Of a stretch of DNA of 64,000 nucleotides, positions 35,880 to 47,760 are shown piece after piece. Every line of letters starts with the position of its first letter. Position 1 is the first letter of the stretch. The position numbers and the translations under genes were made by a program. A model generated the notes under the pieces. It was not told the DNA's origin. It did not search any database and saw only the letters and a program-made list of their open reading frames with translations. Origin of the DNA: Salvia splendens (Eukaryota; Streptophyta; Magnoliopsida; Lamiales; Lamiaceae); assembly GCF_004379255.2 (NCBI RefSeq), contig NC_056046.1, positions 2,666,001 through 2,730,000 of the forward strand, in the 5' to 3' direction.

Positions 35880-36930
35880 TGAAAAATCTCTTCTTTTATT
35901 CGTAAAAAATAATGTTTTCTATATTCAAATATTCACATCAATCACCAACCAAAACACCGTATCCTCGGATGTCCTGCATAAAAGTTCAAAATGTTACCAC
36001 CATAATTTTAAATGGAAACTCACTGTTAAATCATATATCTTGTTTGGATACAAGAAATAGGAACTGAAACTGAGCTGGGCCCTATTGAAAAGGATGGAGA
36101 TAGTCACAAATAGGGACAATTCAACCAACAAATCGAAACGAAAACCGCATAAACCTATCTGAATTAGCAATTTCCAGCAATTGATGAGAGTGATAGAACA
36201 AAAGAATTGCAAAACATCTTAGGAATATCAGAAACATAAAAACATGCATTTCGGATTCAAACACCAAAACTGGACTGAAAGCTCTCAAGATCCCCTTCCA
36301 ATCAAAATTCCCAACTTGAGCTGACAAAAAACTAGAATAAAAACTGAAACTTCGCAGCCAATAAACCAAGCAGAGCATTCTTGAATTACCAAATCCCAGA
36401 AAAAAGAGAGAAAAAACACTTCTGATTTAGACCAAGTAATAAATAAATATGAAAACCATGGCATAAAACCCTAAAAAATATGAATCCCCAAACTTATATT
36501 CGACGAAAGTGAAGACCCAATTTAGCATTCCAAGCGTTGTAAAAACAGCAATGATCAGAGAGAAGACTTTGACTTATTCATCCCACAAATCTCTCGGCAC
36601 ATGTATGCATGTATCTGAGTGATCACAAGATCTGAATAATCAATAAAATCGATTAACAGAAAAAGACACAAACGACGACGACTCATGTGCATTCAATCGA
36701 AAACCCCTCAAGAAATCGTAAACAAGATCAAATTTTGGCACACACCCTCGACGCGAAACACGGATTTCGAAGAAACCCAGAATTTTATTTTCTTATCAAA
36801 TGAAAGAAGAAAAATAAAATGGAGAGAGAAAGAGAGTAGCATACAAGAAAGCAGAGAGAGCAGGTGGCGGTGTTCCTGCTTGGGTCTGAGCGTGTACGTT
36901 TTGAAATGCTGCAAAGAGAAAAAATAAATC
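35880..36930 (-). other. Probable 5' UTR and leader intron of the epimerase gene
   Basis: TTTTATGCAG on the minus strand near 35972 looks like a 3' splice site, and the CT/GA-rich block at 36800-36900 looks like a plant leader. A long leader intron is therefore likely. The exact first exon cannot be fixed from sequence alone. Confidence 0.4.
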
Positions 36931-39380
36931 TTATAAAGCCATCGAAATATAATAAAATACTAATATACAATCCAATTTGTTTAATAAAATATTTATTTTT
37001 TCTAATTTATATACACTATGTCATTGACCTTCTCTAACTTGAATTTTTTAAATTGTTTGTTTTATATGTATAATAAGCAAAGGTGGCAAATGAAAATAGC
37101 CTAATATTAGTAGCTGCATTTAATTACTAACCAAAATTTGACTAATCGAAATCAATAAAGAGTGATATGCATCAATTACTGTTAGAAAATAGGTGACGCG
37201 GGGAAGACTAGAGAAAAATCAAAAAACTCCACTTTGATTTTGACGTGAGAGGAAAAAGTCCAAATTATATGACCTAATTAATTTCTTTTTATTGAATTTA
37301 AATTTTTTTTCTTATGTATATCCTCCTCCAAAAAAATTTCTGAAAAAAATACATCAAATATTTAAAATTGGATACAAATAAGATTGAAAATTAAATTTGG
37401 TGAAATACTACCGTTTTCCACTCCTTTCGTTGTCGTTATCCCACGAGTCATATCTGCATTTATTATTTACACCAAAATTTTCCTAGCATTTAAAAGTCTT
37501 TATTAAGTTCGAGTAATTTAATTTTTGATAATATATTCTCATGTTTGAGATGAATTTTATATGTATGGAAACGAATCTAAAAAAACTGTAATTTTTTCCA
37601 ACAAAATCTGGATGAGCTTTTCAAGGCGTTGGATAGTTAACTTGGATTATTGCTCAATATCAGATATGTGATTTTGTTCAAAGTAAGAAAATGTGGTCCA
37701 ATTTGTGACAAAAAATCAGATATTTCCTTAATCCAAAAATGAATAAGGAAATAAATATACAAAAAACAAATATAAAAATAATTTTTATACTTTATTTCTA
37801 TTTGCTGCCACTCCCCAATTTTCCATTTGAAGTTAAAAGTAGATGACTTCGATCGTGTATGGTTTCCCTTGTTGCATATGCTCTGTTTTTTCCTCCTTTT
37901 GATAATAATTGATGCTAAATTACTTATTGTATTTCTTTATTTGTCTATATTGTTGTTCAATTAATTACGATAAGTATTTGCAGTTTTTTCAATAAACTTT
38001 CTATTTCAGGGCTCTCAAACTCTAGCAATTATCAATTTGATTCGGAATTTTGTACCATGTGTTTATCAAATTAGTCGTGTCTAATCAAATATGACTAAAA
38101 CATAAAAACTCAATCCCAAAACATTAAGTACTCTTCATTTTCTCCTGATTATCAATTGGCAAAATTAAGAATATTCCGTGTAGTATTCCATTTAAGTCTC
38201 ACATGAACATTTCACTTATTTGTCTTGAAAATAGAAACTTTCTATTTAACAAAAAACTCTTTAATAATGTGAGATCTATTTTTTACTAACATACTTTTCT
38301 TTTTATCTCTTTTTTACTTTACTAATTTTGTACTTAAAACTTGTATCATTTCACAAATTTCTATTTTTAGAGGATGGAAGTAGTAAATTAGTTACTAGTA
38401 CTAGTACGCACTCCATCCATCCCACAATAAGAATCTTGTTTTGTCATTTCAGTCCATCACACAATAAGAGTCTTATTTCATTTTTACTATAAATAATAAA
38501 TAGACTCCATATTCATCAACTTATTCTACTCATATTTTATTATAAAACTAATTTATATATAAATAAGATTCATATTCTATTAGCTTATTGAACTTAGTTT
38601 TCTTTATATTTTCAAAAATAGTGTCATAATTAAATAATACTCTAATTTGGGACGGGGTATTTCACGATAAAAACAGCGTCACACGATTATTTAGCGTCTC
38701 GATCTAAACGTTTTAAAACTTTCAATTTTGTGGACCCAAGATATAATAAATTTAGGAAGAGGCGATGAACAAATGAGGATAGACCAAGTGTTGGAATATA
38801 ACAATTTCAATAAATATGAGCATTAAAAATGATTGCATATAACGTTGGATATGATTGGGTTCATATCATACATATTAATATTATTAGTATAACTCCTCCA
38901 CTATTTATATTCCTTTTAACTTTTTTATTAAAATATTATAATTAAACTAAAATTTTTATTTTCTCACATTTCATATACGGATTTCATTCCATATCATGTC
39001 TTCATGAACAATTCAACAAATCTGTGCCGCCTTATTGTTACTATCACCACGTTATAGCCTGAGTCATATCTCTTTGCTAAACGGCTAAATTGTTTTGAGT
39101 CGTTATCACGTGTTTATCTATCGTGTCTTGGCCGCGTGAATATGATTGTATCAATAATGATTTTGTGTGTGTGTGTGTGAGTCATGTCCGAAATTAAACA
39201 CAAGAAGTTAATTTCGTGTTCAAATTTAAATATACGACCAAGTTAGGCCATTTTCTTCGGTTGCGTTTGTGTATATTAATTATGGTTTATTATTTGTCTT
39301 AAGTCTGACAAATTGTTTTCCTGTTTTGTGGTGTAATTTAGACAAGTTTGTTTATTATGTTGTGTTCTAGGGCGAGTTTA
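36931..39380. other. AT-rich spacer with degenerate MITEs
   Basis: No gene seen. About 38408-38661 starts CACTCCATCCATCCCACAAT and ends TTTGGGACGGGGT, a decayed Stowaway-like element. A (GT)n run lies at about 39163-39178. Confidence 0.5.
38408..38661. mobile_element. Degenerate Stowaway-like MITE
   Basis: Ends resemble the Stowaway consensus with several mismatches, and the interior contains AATAAGAGTCTTATTT-type sequence common in these elements. TA target sites are not clean. Confidence 0.5.
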
Positions 39381-41187
39381 GAGCATCCACAACCGTGCTC
39401 TTGCCAGCGGCACGGTTGTGGGCCCGGGCGGTACTATTCATGCCTGCTCTCTGGCAAGAGCACAACACCCACAACTGTGCTCTTCCGCAAGGACGAGCAC
39501 AATTAATATAAAATTCAATTACACAAAAACATTTTCATAATACTAAAATTCATTAAAAAAACCACAATAAAAATAACAAATTACAAATAAAATAAAAAGA
39601 CATAATTAAAATCCTAAAAATTAAAAATTACATAATTAAAATACTAAAAATAAAAAATTACATAATTAAACTCCTAAAAATTAAAAATTACATAATTATT
39701 GGCTAATATAACCCGAGGAAGACTACGCATCCGGCGGCACCAACCCCAATTGTTTTTGGAGACCCAATATCATGGACTCGTGCGTTTGAAGTTGCGTGGG
39801 GGTCATAGTTGACCTATCGGCCATATTGAGTTGGGCCAAAAGGGCCCACAACGAGTTGTTCGGGGGTGGAGGTGGAACATAGGGTGCGGGTTCGGGAGCA
39901 GGGGCAGATGGAGTCGCGGCGCGACGTCGTTCGGCCGCCGCCTTCTTCCTACCTTGCGGTCGGCGTCGGGAACCGCTTGGTTGGGCATCGGGGCTACCCA
40001 AGTTAGCTTCGGCGAGTTGGCTAGCCACTTCTTCGCCGGCGTCGGATAGGGATGCCGACCGTGAGCGTTTGGAGGAGCCGCTAGAGGAGGATGTTATGCC
40101 TCCCTTATACTTCGGGTGCGTCCGCGTCTCCTGCCAAACGTTAAGATATTTGAACGACTTACCGTTCATGGATTGGTAGGTGCTCAGCGAGGCGGTGATG
40201 ATGTCGACCTCGCTTCGGCCGCTCCCGGCATTCCGGGACTCCTGGATGAAATAGCCGTTGAACTTGCCAATTTCTTCGTTGGCTCGGCCGATGCAGTTGC
40301 GCACCATACTCTCGTTGCGCTCGATCGTTCCCGGCGGCCGGTGTGCATTGTACCGGCTAGAGACGCGCCACCAAAAGTGATCGCCGGATTGGTTCGTTCC
40401 AACCACCGCATCTTCGGAGATTTCCAAGTACGCCTTGAACAATCTTTCCATCTCCGCCGGTGAGTACGGTGTGCGGACACCGGCGCGAGATGGAGGATTC
40501 GGCATTTGGGAAGGGGCGCGAGGCCTAGGCTCCGGTGTCCACCCGTAGCGCCCATCGGAGGCACCTTGATCGTCGATTGGGTATGGCCGGTAGCCACTCG
40601 GAACGCCCGAATCTTGGGTGAGAGGAGGGGCCGAATATTCCGTTTCCGGACTATGAAACGGTTGCGAACCGAACCATTCGGGGTTCCAACCGTGAGAGCC
40701 GCTTGGGTTGTCGTCGTTACCGGACATAGTGGTGTTGTAGGGTGTGAGAGGAAGATGAAAATGGATATGAGAGATTGATGATGAGAATTGTGTAGTGAAA
40801 GTGTGAATTTTTTGGAGTGAAATTGGGGGTATTTATAGATGAAAGTGTGTATTTTTGGGGTAAAAAAAATAAAAAAAAATTAAAAAGTGGGGAAAAACGG
40901 TTATAAACGGATATAATTTTTTGGGGAAGTGAAAATTTTTTTTTTTAATTTTTTTTCGATTTTTTTAATAAAAATCCGATTTTTTTTAAAAAAAAATAAA
41001 AAAATGTTTGAAACCAACGGCTATGCCGTTGGCGAATCGGAGACCGCCACGTGTGCGTCCGCTGGCACGGACGTGCTCGATACATCGAGCAGCGCCGTGC
41101 CAGCGGCGCGGTTGCAGCGGTGGCGGTCCTTCGCCTTGCCGCTGGCACGGACGGCGGTGGCGCCAACCGCCACCGCTGCGGATGCTC
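39381..41187. mobile_element. PIF/Harbinger element carrying only its Myb-like ORF
   Basis: 1,807 bp. The left end is GAGCATCCACAACCGTG and the right end, reversed, is GAGCATCCGCAGCGGTG. TTA flanks both ends (39378-39380, 41188-41190), the PIF/Harbinger target. Subterminal DNA contains strong palindromes: GCTCTTGCC and GGCAAGAGC on the left, GCTGGCACGG and CCGTGCCAGC on the right. The single gene is the minus-strand ORF at 39723-40727. No DDE transposase frame is present, so the element should be non-autonomous. Its ends are very clean. Confidence 0.9.
39723..40727 (-). CDS. Harbinger ORF1-type Myb/SANT, NAM-associated-like protein
   Basis: A single uninterrupted 334-residue frame. Residues 1-85 are low-complexity, rich in Pro/Ser/Gly. 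From about 90 to 210 a trihelix or Myb/SANT-like region reads YSPAEMERLFKAYLEIS, DAVVGTNQSGDHFWWRVS, MVRNCIGRANEEIGKFNGYF, then SFKYLNVWQETRTHPKY, the pattern of plant NAM-associated C-terminal proteins. A basic Ser/Arg stretch (SSGSSKRSRSAS) and RRRPQGRKKAAAERRR give likely nuclear signals. In PIF/Harbinger transposons a Myb-like second protein helps the transposase bind ends and enter the nucleus; that role is inferred from position inside the element. A TATA-like TCTATAAATACC lies about 100 bases upstream on the minus strand. The frame has no lesions. Confidence 0.85.
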   Translation of the reverse strand: MSGNDDNPSGSHGWNPEWFGSQPFHSPETEYSAPPLTQDSGVPSGYRPYPIDDQGASDGRYGWTPEPRPRAPSQMPNPPSRAGVRTPYSPAEMERLFKAYLEISEDAVVGTNQSGDHFWWRVSSRYNAHRPPGTIERNESMVRNCIGRANEEIGKFNGYFIQESRNAGSGRSEVDIITASLSTYQSMNGKSFKYLNVWQETRTHPKYKGGITSSSSGSSKRSRSASLSDAGEEVASQLAEANLGSPDAQPSGSRRRPQGRKKAAAERRRAATPSAPAPEPAPYVPPPPPNNSLWALLAQLNMADRSTMTPTQLQTHESMILGLQKQLGLVPPDA

Positions 41188-42889
41188 TTAGTAATGTGAT
41201 TTTGTGACTGAGAGATTATGATAACCATGATTGTAATTGGTAAACTTCATTGAAAGCGATAATACCGAGCTTTTCTTTTTTCTAAATTTTCATGCAATAA
41301 TAATAATAATGAAAAAGCATCCACTTTTTTAATAATATACAGATTTTTAATGTCCAACAACTTATTCGAAAACGAAATATATGGACCGATATTTAGAAAG
41401 GTTGACCGCTGCATTATTACTATGAAAGACACAATCATTAGGCCTTGATACTGTAGGGCTGTTTTGCTACATGAAAAATAAAATAAAAAATTGAATGATC
41501 AATCATATTATATGTATGATTATAATATACTCTATTAAGGAATTGTGCTCTAATATTTTAGATTCATCAATTACGAGTTTCCCTATATACTTGTAATAAT
41601 AGTCTCCCTATTTTCATACTCCATAATCGTAGTTAATGAAAGGATATAAGTTTTAAATCTTTGGATCAGTTATCTCATTTATTAAAGTGCTTACAAATTA
41701 GTGCAAAATTAGCGCGGAGATTAGTCATTAAATTCGTCGGTGGATATCTTTGGTAATTAAAAAAATATAAATCAACAAACTTAATAGCAATAATTAATTT
41801 TAAAAGAAAATAACAAGGTAAAACTAATTAATTTTATCGAATAAATGAGGCTACTCCCTTAAATCTTAATGAAACCCTCATTACAGCCATGATAATCTTT
41901 TTTATGTCGTCCAATAATTTATTACTATTACTTCTTTTTATTCATGACACTACGTGGATTAAATTGTCCGATTAATTCATTTGTGTGGTATAACTCACGT
42001 AAAAGATGCTCTGCACCTAATTATAATATGCCAAATATTAGGTGTAACATTTTGAAGGCAATTAAGAAAAGAATAGCAAATCTTGTTTAAAATAAATATA
42101 TTAGCAAATCAATTATCAATGCAACAAGTTAAATAGATAGGACGAAATGAGTCAATAGTTATTTGTCTTACTGTGAAGCACTAACAACTGTTTTCTTTTT
42201 CATACTACTATATTAGAAATTTCAAATTTATTGACCCACATAATAATATATGTCATCTTCTTTTATTTAATACTACACATAATTCATCTATTCAACCGTT
42301 GAAAAACAAAATTGCCAAAGCTATGACGGTTTTATTGTTGAGTATCCACAAAATCATATACTACTACTTTCAAATAAAATTAATATGTTCAAAAGATATT
42401 TTCATGCCAATGTTATTATTGTTATTATTATGTATTTAATTTTGATTTTATTCTTGTATTCATAAATATTGATAATTTTTAAAAGATAATGATTTGTAAG
42501 GAGAAAAGAAGAAAATTTAATAAAAGGAACAAGTTTGCACATGCAAGTTCAATTATGGGTACAAGTAACCTACACGATTAATTATTTATACAATTCATTT
42601 CGTAAGTCAGCAGTTGTTAATTATCCCTAATAATATAAAGAGATGGTCCTAAGTCCTAACCTAATACATTTATTTATTTCAATATCAAAATTTTAAAAAT
42701 ATTGCCAGGCTGCAGAGAAAATGCAGAGAATTTGGGCAATCATTTGTTACAGCTTTTGACACATCGTACATTTTTTAAATTATATTCTAAATAAATAGTT
42801 ACATGTAACATTCACTTCTTCTTTATTAGCGTGACCTAAAAAATTGACGAAATCCAACATTATAAGATGAATAAACAAAATAAATAGTA
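41188..42889. other. AT-rich spacer, no gene seen
   Basis: AT-rich intergenic DNA without recognisable exons, RNA genes or element ends up to the Stowaway MITE. Confidence 0.5.
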
Positions 42890-43073
42890 CTCCCTCCGTC
42901 CCAAAAAAGATGACCACTTTCTTGAGCGGCACGAGATTTTATGCAACTTTATTTTGTGGGTTAAGTGGAGAGAATAAAATAGAGATAAATGTGTTTCCAT
43001 TTTTAGTATTAGGTCGTCTTGATTGGGACAAACTAAAAAGGAAAATGAGTCATCTTCAATGAGACGGATGGAG
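42890..43073. mobile_element. Stowaway MITE near the 3' end of the PPR gene
   Basis: The left end CTCCCTCCGTCCC is a perfect Stowaway terminus; the right end is GAGACGGATGGAG. TA on both sides (42888-42889, 43074-43075). 184 bp. It ends about 11 bases beyond the PPR stop codon, so it probably lies in that gene's 3' UTR. Confidence 0.88.
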
Positions 43074-43084
43074 TATTTCAAAAT

Positions 43085-46000
43085 TTAGCATACTAAAGCA
43101 GCATTATCTTGAAACCTAGTTCCTACTTGTATTTGCTTCACATCTATTAATGTTTGTTTCCTTAAAAAATCTTTGCAAGAATCTAACAGATGTTCAAGAA
43201 CAGGGTTTTCGGACCGGTGAAGAAGAATGCTTCCATCGCGGACGAGCTCGTGGAGGGCGCGGTCCGGGAACCGGTGGGCGTTCTCGATTAAGAGTTTCGA
43301 CCAGGACTTTCTGGACAAACCCTGTGATTCGATGGAGGCGAAGTTCACAACATAAGACAGAGCAGCCGCGTAGTCGCCCTGCTCCAGCCTCGTGCAGAAC
43401 ATTTCTGTGACGAGCGGACGAGGGGGAGGCCGTCCGGTTTCCACCAGGCGCTTCCACGTCATCTCCAGAATCGATTCCTGGAAAAGATCATACAGTCTCA
43501 CATCAAATAAGCAGTGAAATAAAATACACTTTGGCTGATGTAGTGAATACCTTCCCAGCACGGCGTGCTTCCAATATTAGTCGAAGGTGGCGTTTTGCGT
43601 TGAAGTGGTGGCCGTATCTCAGCATCTGCGCGTAGACAAACTCAAGATCTTCCCACCTTTTCTCTGTGGCGCATGCGTCTAGCATCGTGTTGAACGTGTA
43701 AATATCGGGAATCACCCTAACTTTGTAATCTTCTTCGCGGCGAATAAAGTTGTCGTTGTCCAATAGTGTTAGAAACAACTTTTTAGCATCTTCAAACTTT
43801 CTATGATCAAGAAAGGCTTTGATCATTATGTTGCAAGTGACTAAATTTGGTGAACAAAACTTCTGCATATGATCGAAGATATATGCTGCGTTTTCAACGT
43901 TGCCAGACTCACACATGCTTGCATTAAACCAGTGTAAGTTACCACAAGTGGTTTATTTGCGATTCTGCAGATCTTGTCAATCTGCAGAAATGAAACGAAA
44001 ATGTCCCACAGAATAATTGCGTAAAATGATCGCTCGTGCTAAACTCACCAAGTTGCAAATCAAAGTTATACGTACTTGTTTTAGTGCTTCACGACACCTT
44101 CCTGCACTACAAAGGCAGCGAGCAAGGTCATAATAGAGACCAGCGGTACCGACTATCCCTCTTCTCTCCATTTCATCAACAGCCATTATGGCCTCATCGA
44201 CTTTTCCTTCCTTCCATAGAGCATTTACGAGAACTACAGACAACAGGGAAAAGGTTTACAAGCTGATACATATGATGCAGCAGTGCACGGTAAGGGTTTT
44301 TCAGTCAGTTACCTTTATAAATTAGAGCGTTCGGTATATACGATTTCTGCACCTTTTTGAAGAAATCATAAACTAAGTTATACTTGCCGCAGGCCAACAT
44401 GACCTGCTCCAACAGAGGCATTTTAGTAGCTCAGAATTGAATGTTTGCATTTTCCTAGAATTTTCATTTTAATTGCAAAAGAGAAAAAAAAAGTAGACAT
44501 TTTTAGGCAACATCTCTGCAGAGCCAAGCCAGAAATAACTATGTCCGGCTTACCTCCATAACTACTCCATACGTTGTGCTTGAAGGTTGTTGGTTCTGTT
44601 CGCTTAGTTGCTGCAGAACCCAAAAAGCCCCTTCCCATTTCTGGCGCCGAACACAAGCATTAAGTACCTATATAACAAAATAGCAATGCTACAAATTAAA
44701 CAGAAAACACGTTTGATGCAATATAAACAAATATGGAGAGCATAAAGACGCGTAGTTCCTAGATGCCCCTTACAGCGTTATAGACAATGACATCCGGTTC
44801 AAGCCGTGGATCCCACTTTGCAAGCAATTCGGTTTTGAACTTCTTTGTGGGAGGGAACCTCATGGTATCAATCACGTCAAATAGTTCCTTCATATACCCA
44901 GCTTGTCCAAGAGTGACAGCTATACAATGATAAGCTGCTATGTCCGGATAGGTAGCCATTTTCCCCTACACAGTGATCAGATAGAAATCAGATGACGATG
45001 TAGCTATCCGTATATATTAGGTACTGATACAAGCATGCATAATACAATATCTTTACCTGCATCCTATAGAAGAGATTGAGAGCCTCTACTGGCCTCCTTG
45101 CCTTTCCAAGAGCATCCAGTGCAGCAGTACAAATATATCTAGAAAATAAGAACTTCATTAGAAGAATCAAAATAACAAACGATCCACGAAAATGTCAATA
45201 CGAAACCAAAACAGTGTAACTCCGGAATCTCATTCAACTAAAACTGGTTTTCTGCATTGCATTTGGTTTCTCTCGAAAACATCACAAGCTAGAATTAAGC
45301 ATTTCAAACGGAATTCCTCTATACCAAAAGATACCTCACTATCACGTTGATCAAGGTATTCCCTTTAGACTTCAGTGAAGCACTAATGGCTTCTCTTTCT
45401 TAACCATCTTATATCCACAAAGGAACAAAATAATTTCTTCAATATAGTTGCATTTCCTATGGATATGATATTAGGCACAATCTAGTTAAATCTACATGAA
45501 TACAACTTGTTAACCAAGAATCCATCAAACAACGAAAAAGATTGTATCACAATGGGCTGTAAATTGAACGTGCAACAACTTGTGATCATGGACAAAGTAC
45601 CTTGGCCTGTGACATTTGAAGCGGTCGCGAGATTGGAGCCATTCAATGAGTTGGAGCACCCGCTTCCAATTTCCCAACTTACCTAATATCTGAACCAGCC
45701 TCAAAATAGAATGATCCGAGAATCAAATTTGTGCACTTCGCATCATTTCAGAGAACTTCCACTCGGGGATGTCAATGTCTGCACCATTCAGACTGTAAAA
45801 GTAAACTACTTTATTATGAGCGGAACAAAAGTTGCCGGTATACAACACTCAACACAATTTGGCACACTCGAGAGAACGCAGACCTCTTAACTGCAAAATG
45901 ATGTCTTACCCTAAGGTCCAGCACATAGAAACAAAATCAGAATAGAATGTTAAGCACACACTGATCTAAGTCTTCAAAGGTGGCACTAAGTTCCTAAACA

Positions 46001-47106
46001 TACAATTCTTACCATGCGCCATCTGCAAACACAGTAATTGCAAGTTCTACTTCCCAAAACTAAGTTGTGCCTAGTCGTTACAATTCACAGTCTATTGACT
46101 CAATATATATTCTTAATCCTTAAGGTACCATCTGCTACATAACTATAGATTCCATATAAACCACCACTTCCCTGAGGAAAACCAATAAACAGAACAAAGT
46201 TATCATATAAGTGGCACCCTGCAGAATTTCATAGCATCATCCAATTATGCAACAATACTACATTTCTGTCTAGCTCCCGCTAAAGCAACAGATCAAAAAC
46301 AGACCTGGTTCACAACTAGCATAGTAGAAACACCTAACTAATTACTAAAGAATCAAAGCAAGACTAGCAATAAGAAAAGAAATGACACTAAGCATATATA
46401 TTTGTACATAACCAGTTGATCAAACTCACTATCCTCACCATTTAGCAAGCTTCTGTATTCTCTCCTCCATGTCTACCCTTGTCACTCTTGGCTTCCCTAA
46501 AGCATCATCACCCAATTCCAACGGCTTAAACGCATCTCGTTCCACACTCAAGGACTCACTCTCACTGCCATCACTTATCTTCCTATTTCGAATCTTCAAA
46601 TCCCTATCTATATTCTGCTTATCATCCCTTTTCGTATCATCTTTATACCACGCCCCTTTCTTCCCCTTTCTCGAATTCTCTTCAGCTGCAGTCAGCTCAT
46701 CACCGCTCTTATCCTCTTCCCGCACAATTCTCTTCACACTCTTCTTTCCCCTCGGTGTATCATCACCAACACTGCTACCGTCACTTCCTTTCAGGGTTTG
46801 GTATTTCTCATTCTTGAGAAATTCCATCGCCTTTAAATACTCGCTGAACGACGGCGTGAACTCAAATTCCTTACCAAAAACAACGCCATCATTCAAAGCG
46901 CTTCTCGCCGAAACTGTTCTCTGCTTCTCCCTCCTCGGAGAAGCAACAGAAACAGGCCTCCGCAATGCCGGAAATCCACAAGGGAGCAACGAATTCCGGC
47001 CCAATACAAGAACTTCGGCGGCGGATTCAGACACTGACAAACCACCAAGCATCTCGATTTCTTCAATTGGACATGACAATGTAGATTGTGAGCTAATCTT
47101 GGCCAA
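43085..47106 (-). pseudogene. DG1/EMB1408-type chloroplast PPR gene, disabled
   Basis: Nine exons: 46439-47106, 45601-45792, 45057-45138, 44774-44965, 44554-44667, 44313-44403, 44076-44233, 43551-43981 and 43085-43477. Together they follow Arabidopsis At5g67570 (DG1) nearly end to end, about 773 codons. Landmarks: RVTRVDMEERIQKLAKC, ALGKARRPVEALNLFY, YDLARCLCSAGRC, TFNTMLDACATEKRWED and FNAKRHLRLILEARRAG. All splice borders are consensus. Two lesions break it: an in-frame TGA at 45723-45725 where the family has Arg, and a missing base near 43908 in exon 8 (431 nt instead of a multiple of three). Frames match the family on both sides of each. DG1 is a plastid P-type PPR protein needed for greening and linked to SIG6-dependent transcription. 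Recent loss of a redundant copy is likeliest; assembly error is the alternative. Confidence 0.85.
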
Positions 47107-47484
47107 TATTTATTCACTGAGGTTTGGAGAAGAAATAATTTTAATGGATTAAAAGATGAGGTTTTGATGAAGATTTTCGCAGTTGCAGTAAAATCTGTAA
47201 TCGGTAATCGTGTCCTCATCCAAGCGGTTATGATTCGTTGTTTGGAAGAAGAGTTGTTATTTCATGATTAGTGATGCTCTATAGTTAAAAAGATCCATTA
47301 GCTCCCTTGTTTATGATTTCAACTCCTCATTAAAATTGAAAATTGCTAAGTGACTTAATTGTATACAGTAGACATAATCTGATAATCACAAGCAATTAAC
47401 ACGACACTAACATTTACTACAAATTAATACAGAAAATTTTCACAGCTCACAAATTTAATAAGAATTAAAGCTTGAACTGGAATT

Positions 47485-47680
47485 GGTGGGGTGTGCCAGG
47501 CCCAAGCAGTAGTGCAACGCACGGGCGACACGCGAAAGCCCAAGTAGCAAGCTACTTTAATGAGCCTTCCCCTCAAAAAATAAATTTAATATCGTGTGGA
47601 CCAATAGTCCACATATCAGATATTAAACTGATAAGAACAGATACTACACTTGATCTTAGCCAAAAGGCCGAGAAAGGTAT
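47485..47680 (-). ncRNA. U2 spliceosomal small nuclear RNA
   Basis: The transcript reads from 47680 leftwards and starts ATACCTTTCTCGGCCTTTTG, the universal U2 5' end. It includes the branch-site recognition segment (GTGTAGTATCTG) and the Sm-site region ATTTATTTTTTGAG. The 3' half has stem-loops III and IV and ends CACACCCCACC. Length 196 nt fits plant U2. After the end, a plant 3' box-like CAATTCCAGTTCAA directs end formation. The 5' two thirds match conserved U2; the 3' part (CTTGGGCTTTCGCG and beyond) is more divergent, as normal for plant U2 variants. It lies about 380 bases upstream of the PPR gene on the same strand, with its own promoter. Confidence 0.96.
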
Positions 47681-47705
47681 GAGTTTTAAAGCTTAGGCCC
47701 TTCTC

Positions 47706-47760
47706 GTTTTATAGTCCTCTCACCAATACTACTACTACTCTCTTCTTTTCGATGTGGGAA
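47706..47760 (-). promoter_or_regulatory. U2 snRNA promoter: USE and TATA box
   Basis: TTCCCACATCG at 47750-47760 (minus strand) matches the plant upstream sequence element RTCCCACATCG at 10 of 11 bases. CTATAAAACG at about 47706-47715 is the TATA box. The spacing of about 34-35 bases (four helical turns) is the arrangement that specifies RNA polymerase II transcription of plant snRNA genes; Pol III-type genes have about one turn less. Confidence 0.9.

Noticed and set aside
45723..45725. TGA read as selenocysteine or removed by RNA editing
   Set aside because: Flowering plants lack nuclear selenocysteine insertion, C-to-U editing acts in organelles and would not repair TGA, and a second lesion exists in exon 8.
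46469..47152. 227-codon plus-strand frame
   Set aside because: It is antisense to exon 1 of the PPR gene, whose frame matches DG1; the Ser/Leu-rich product is a shadow.
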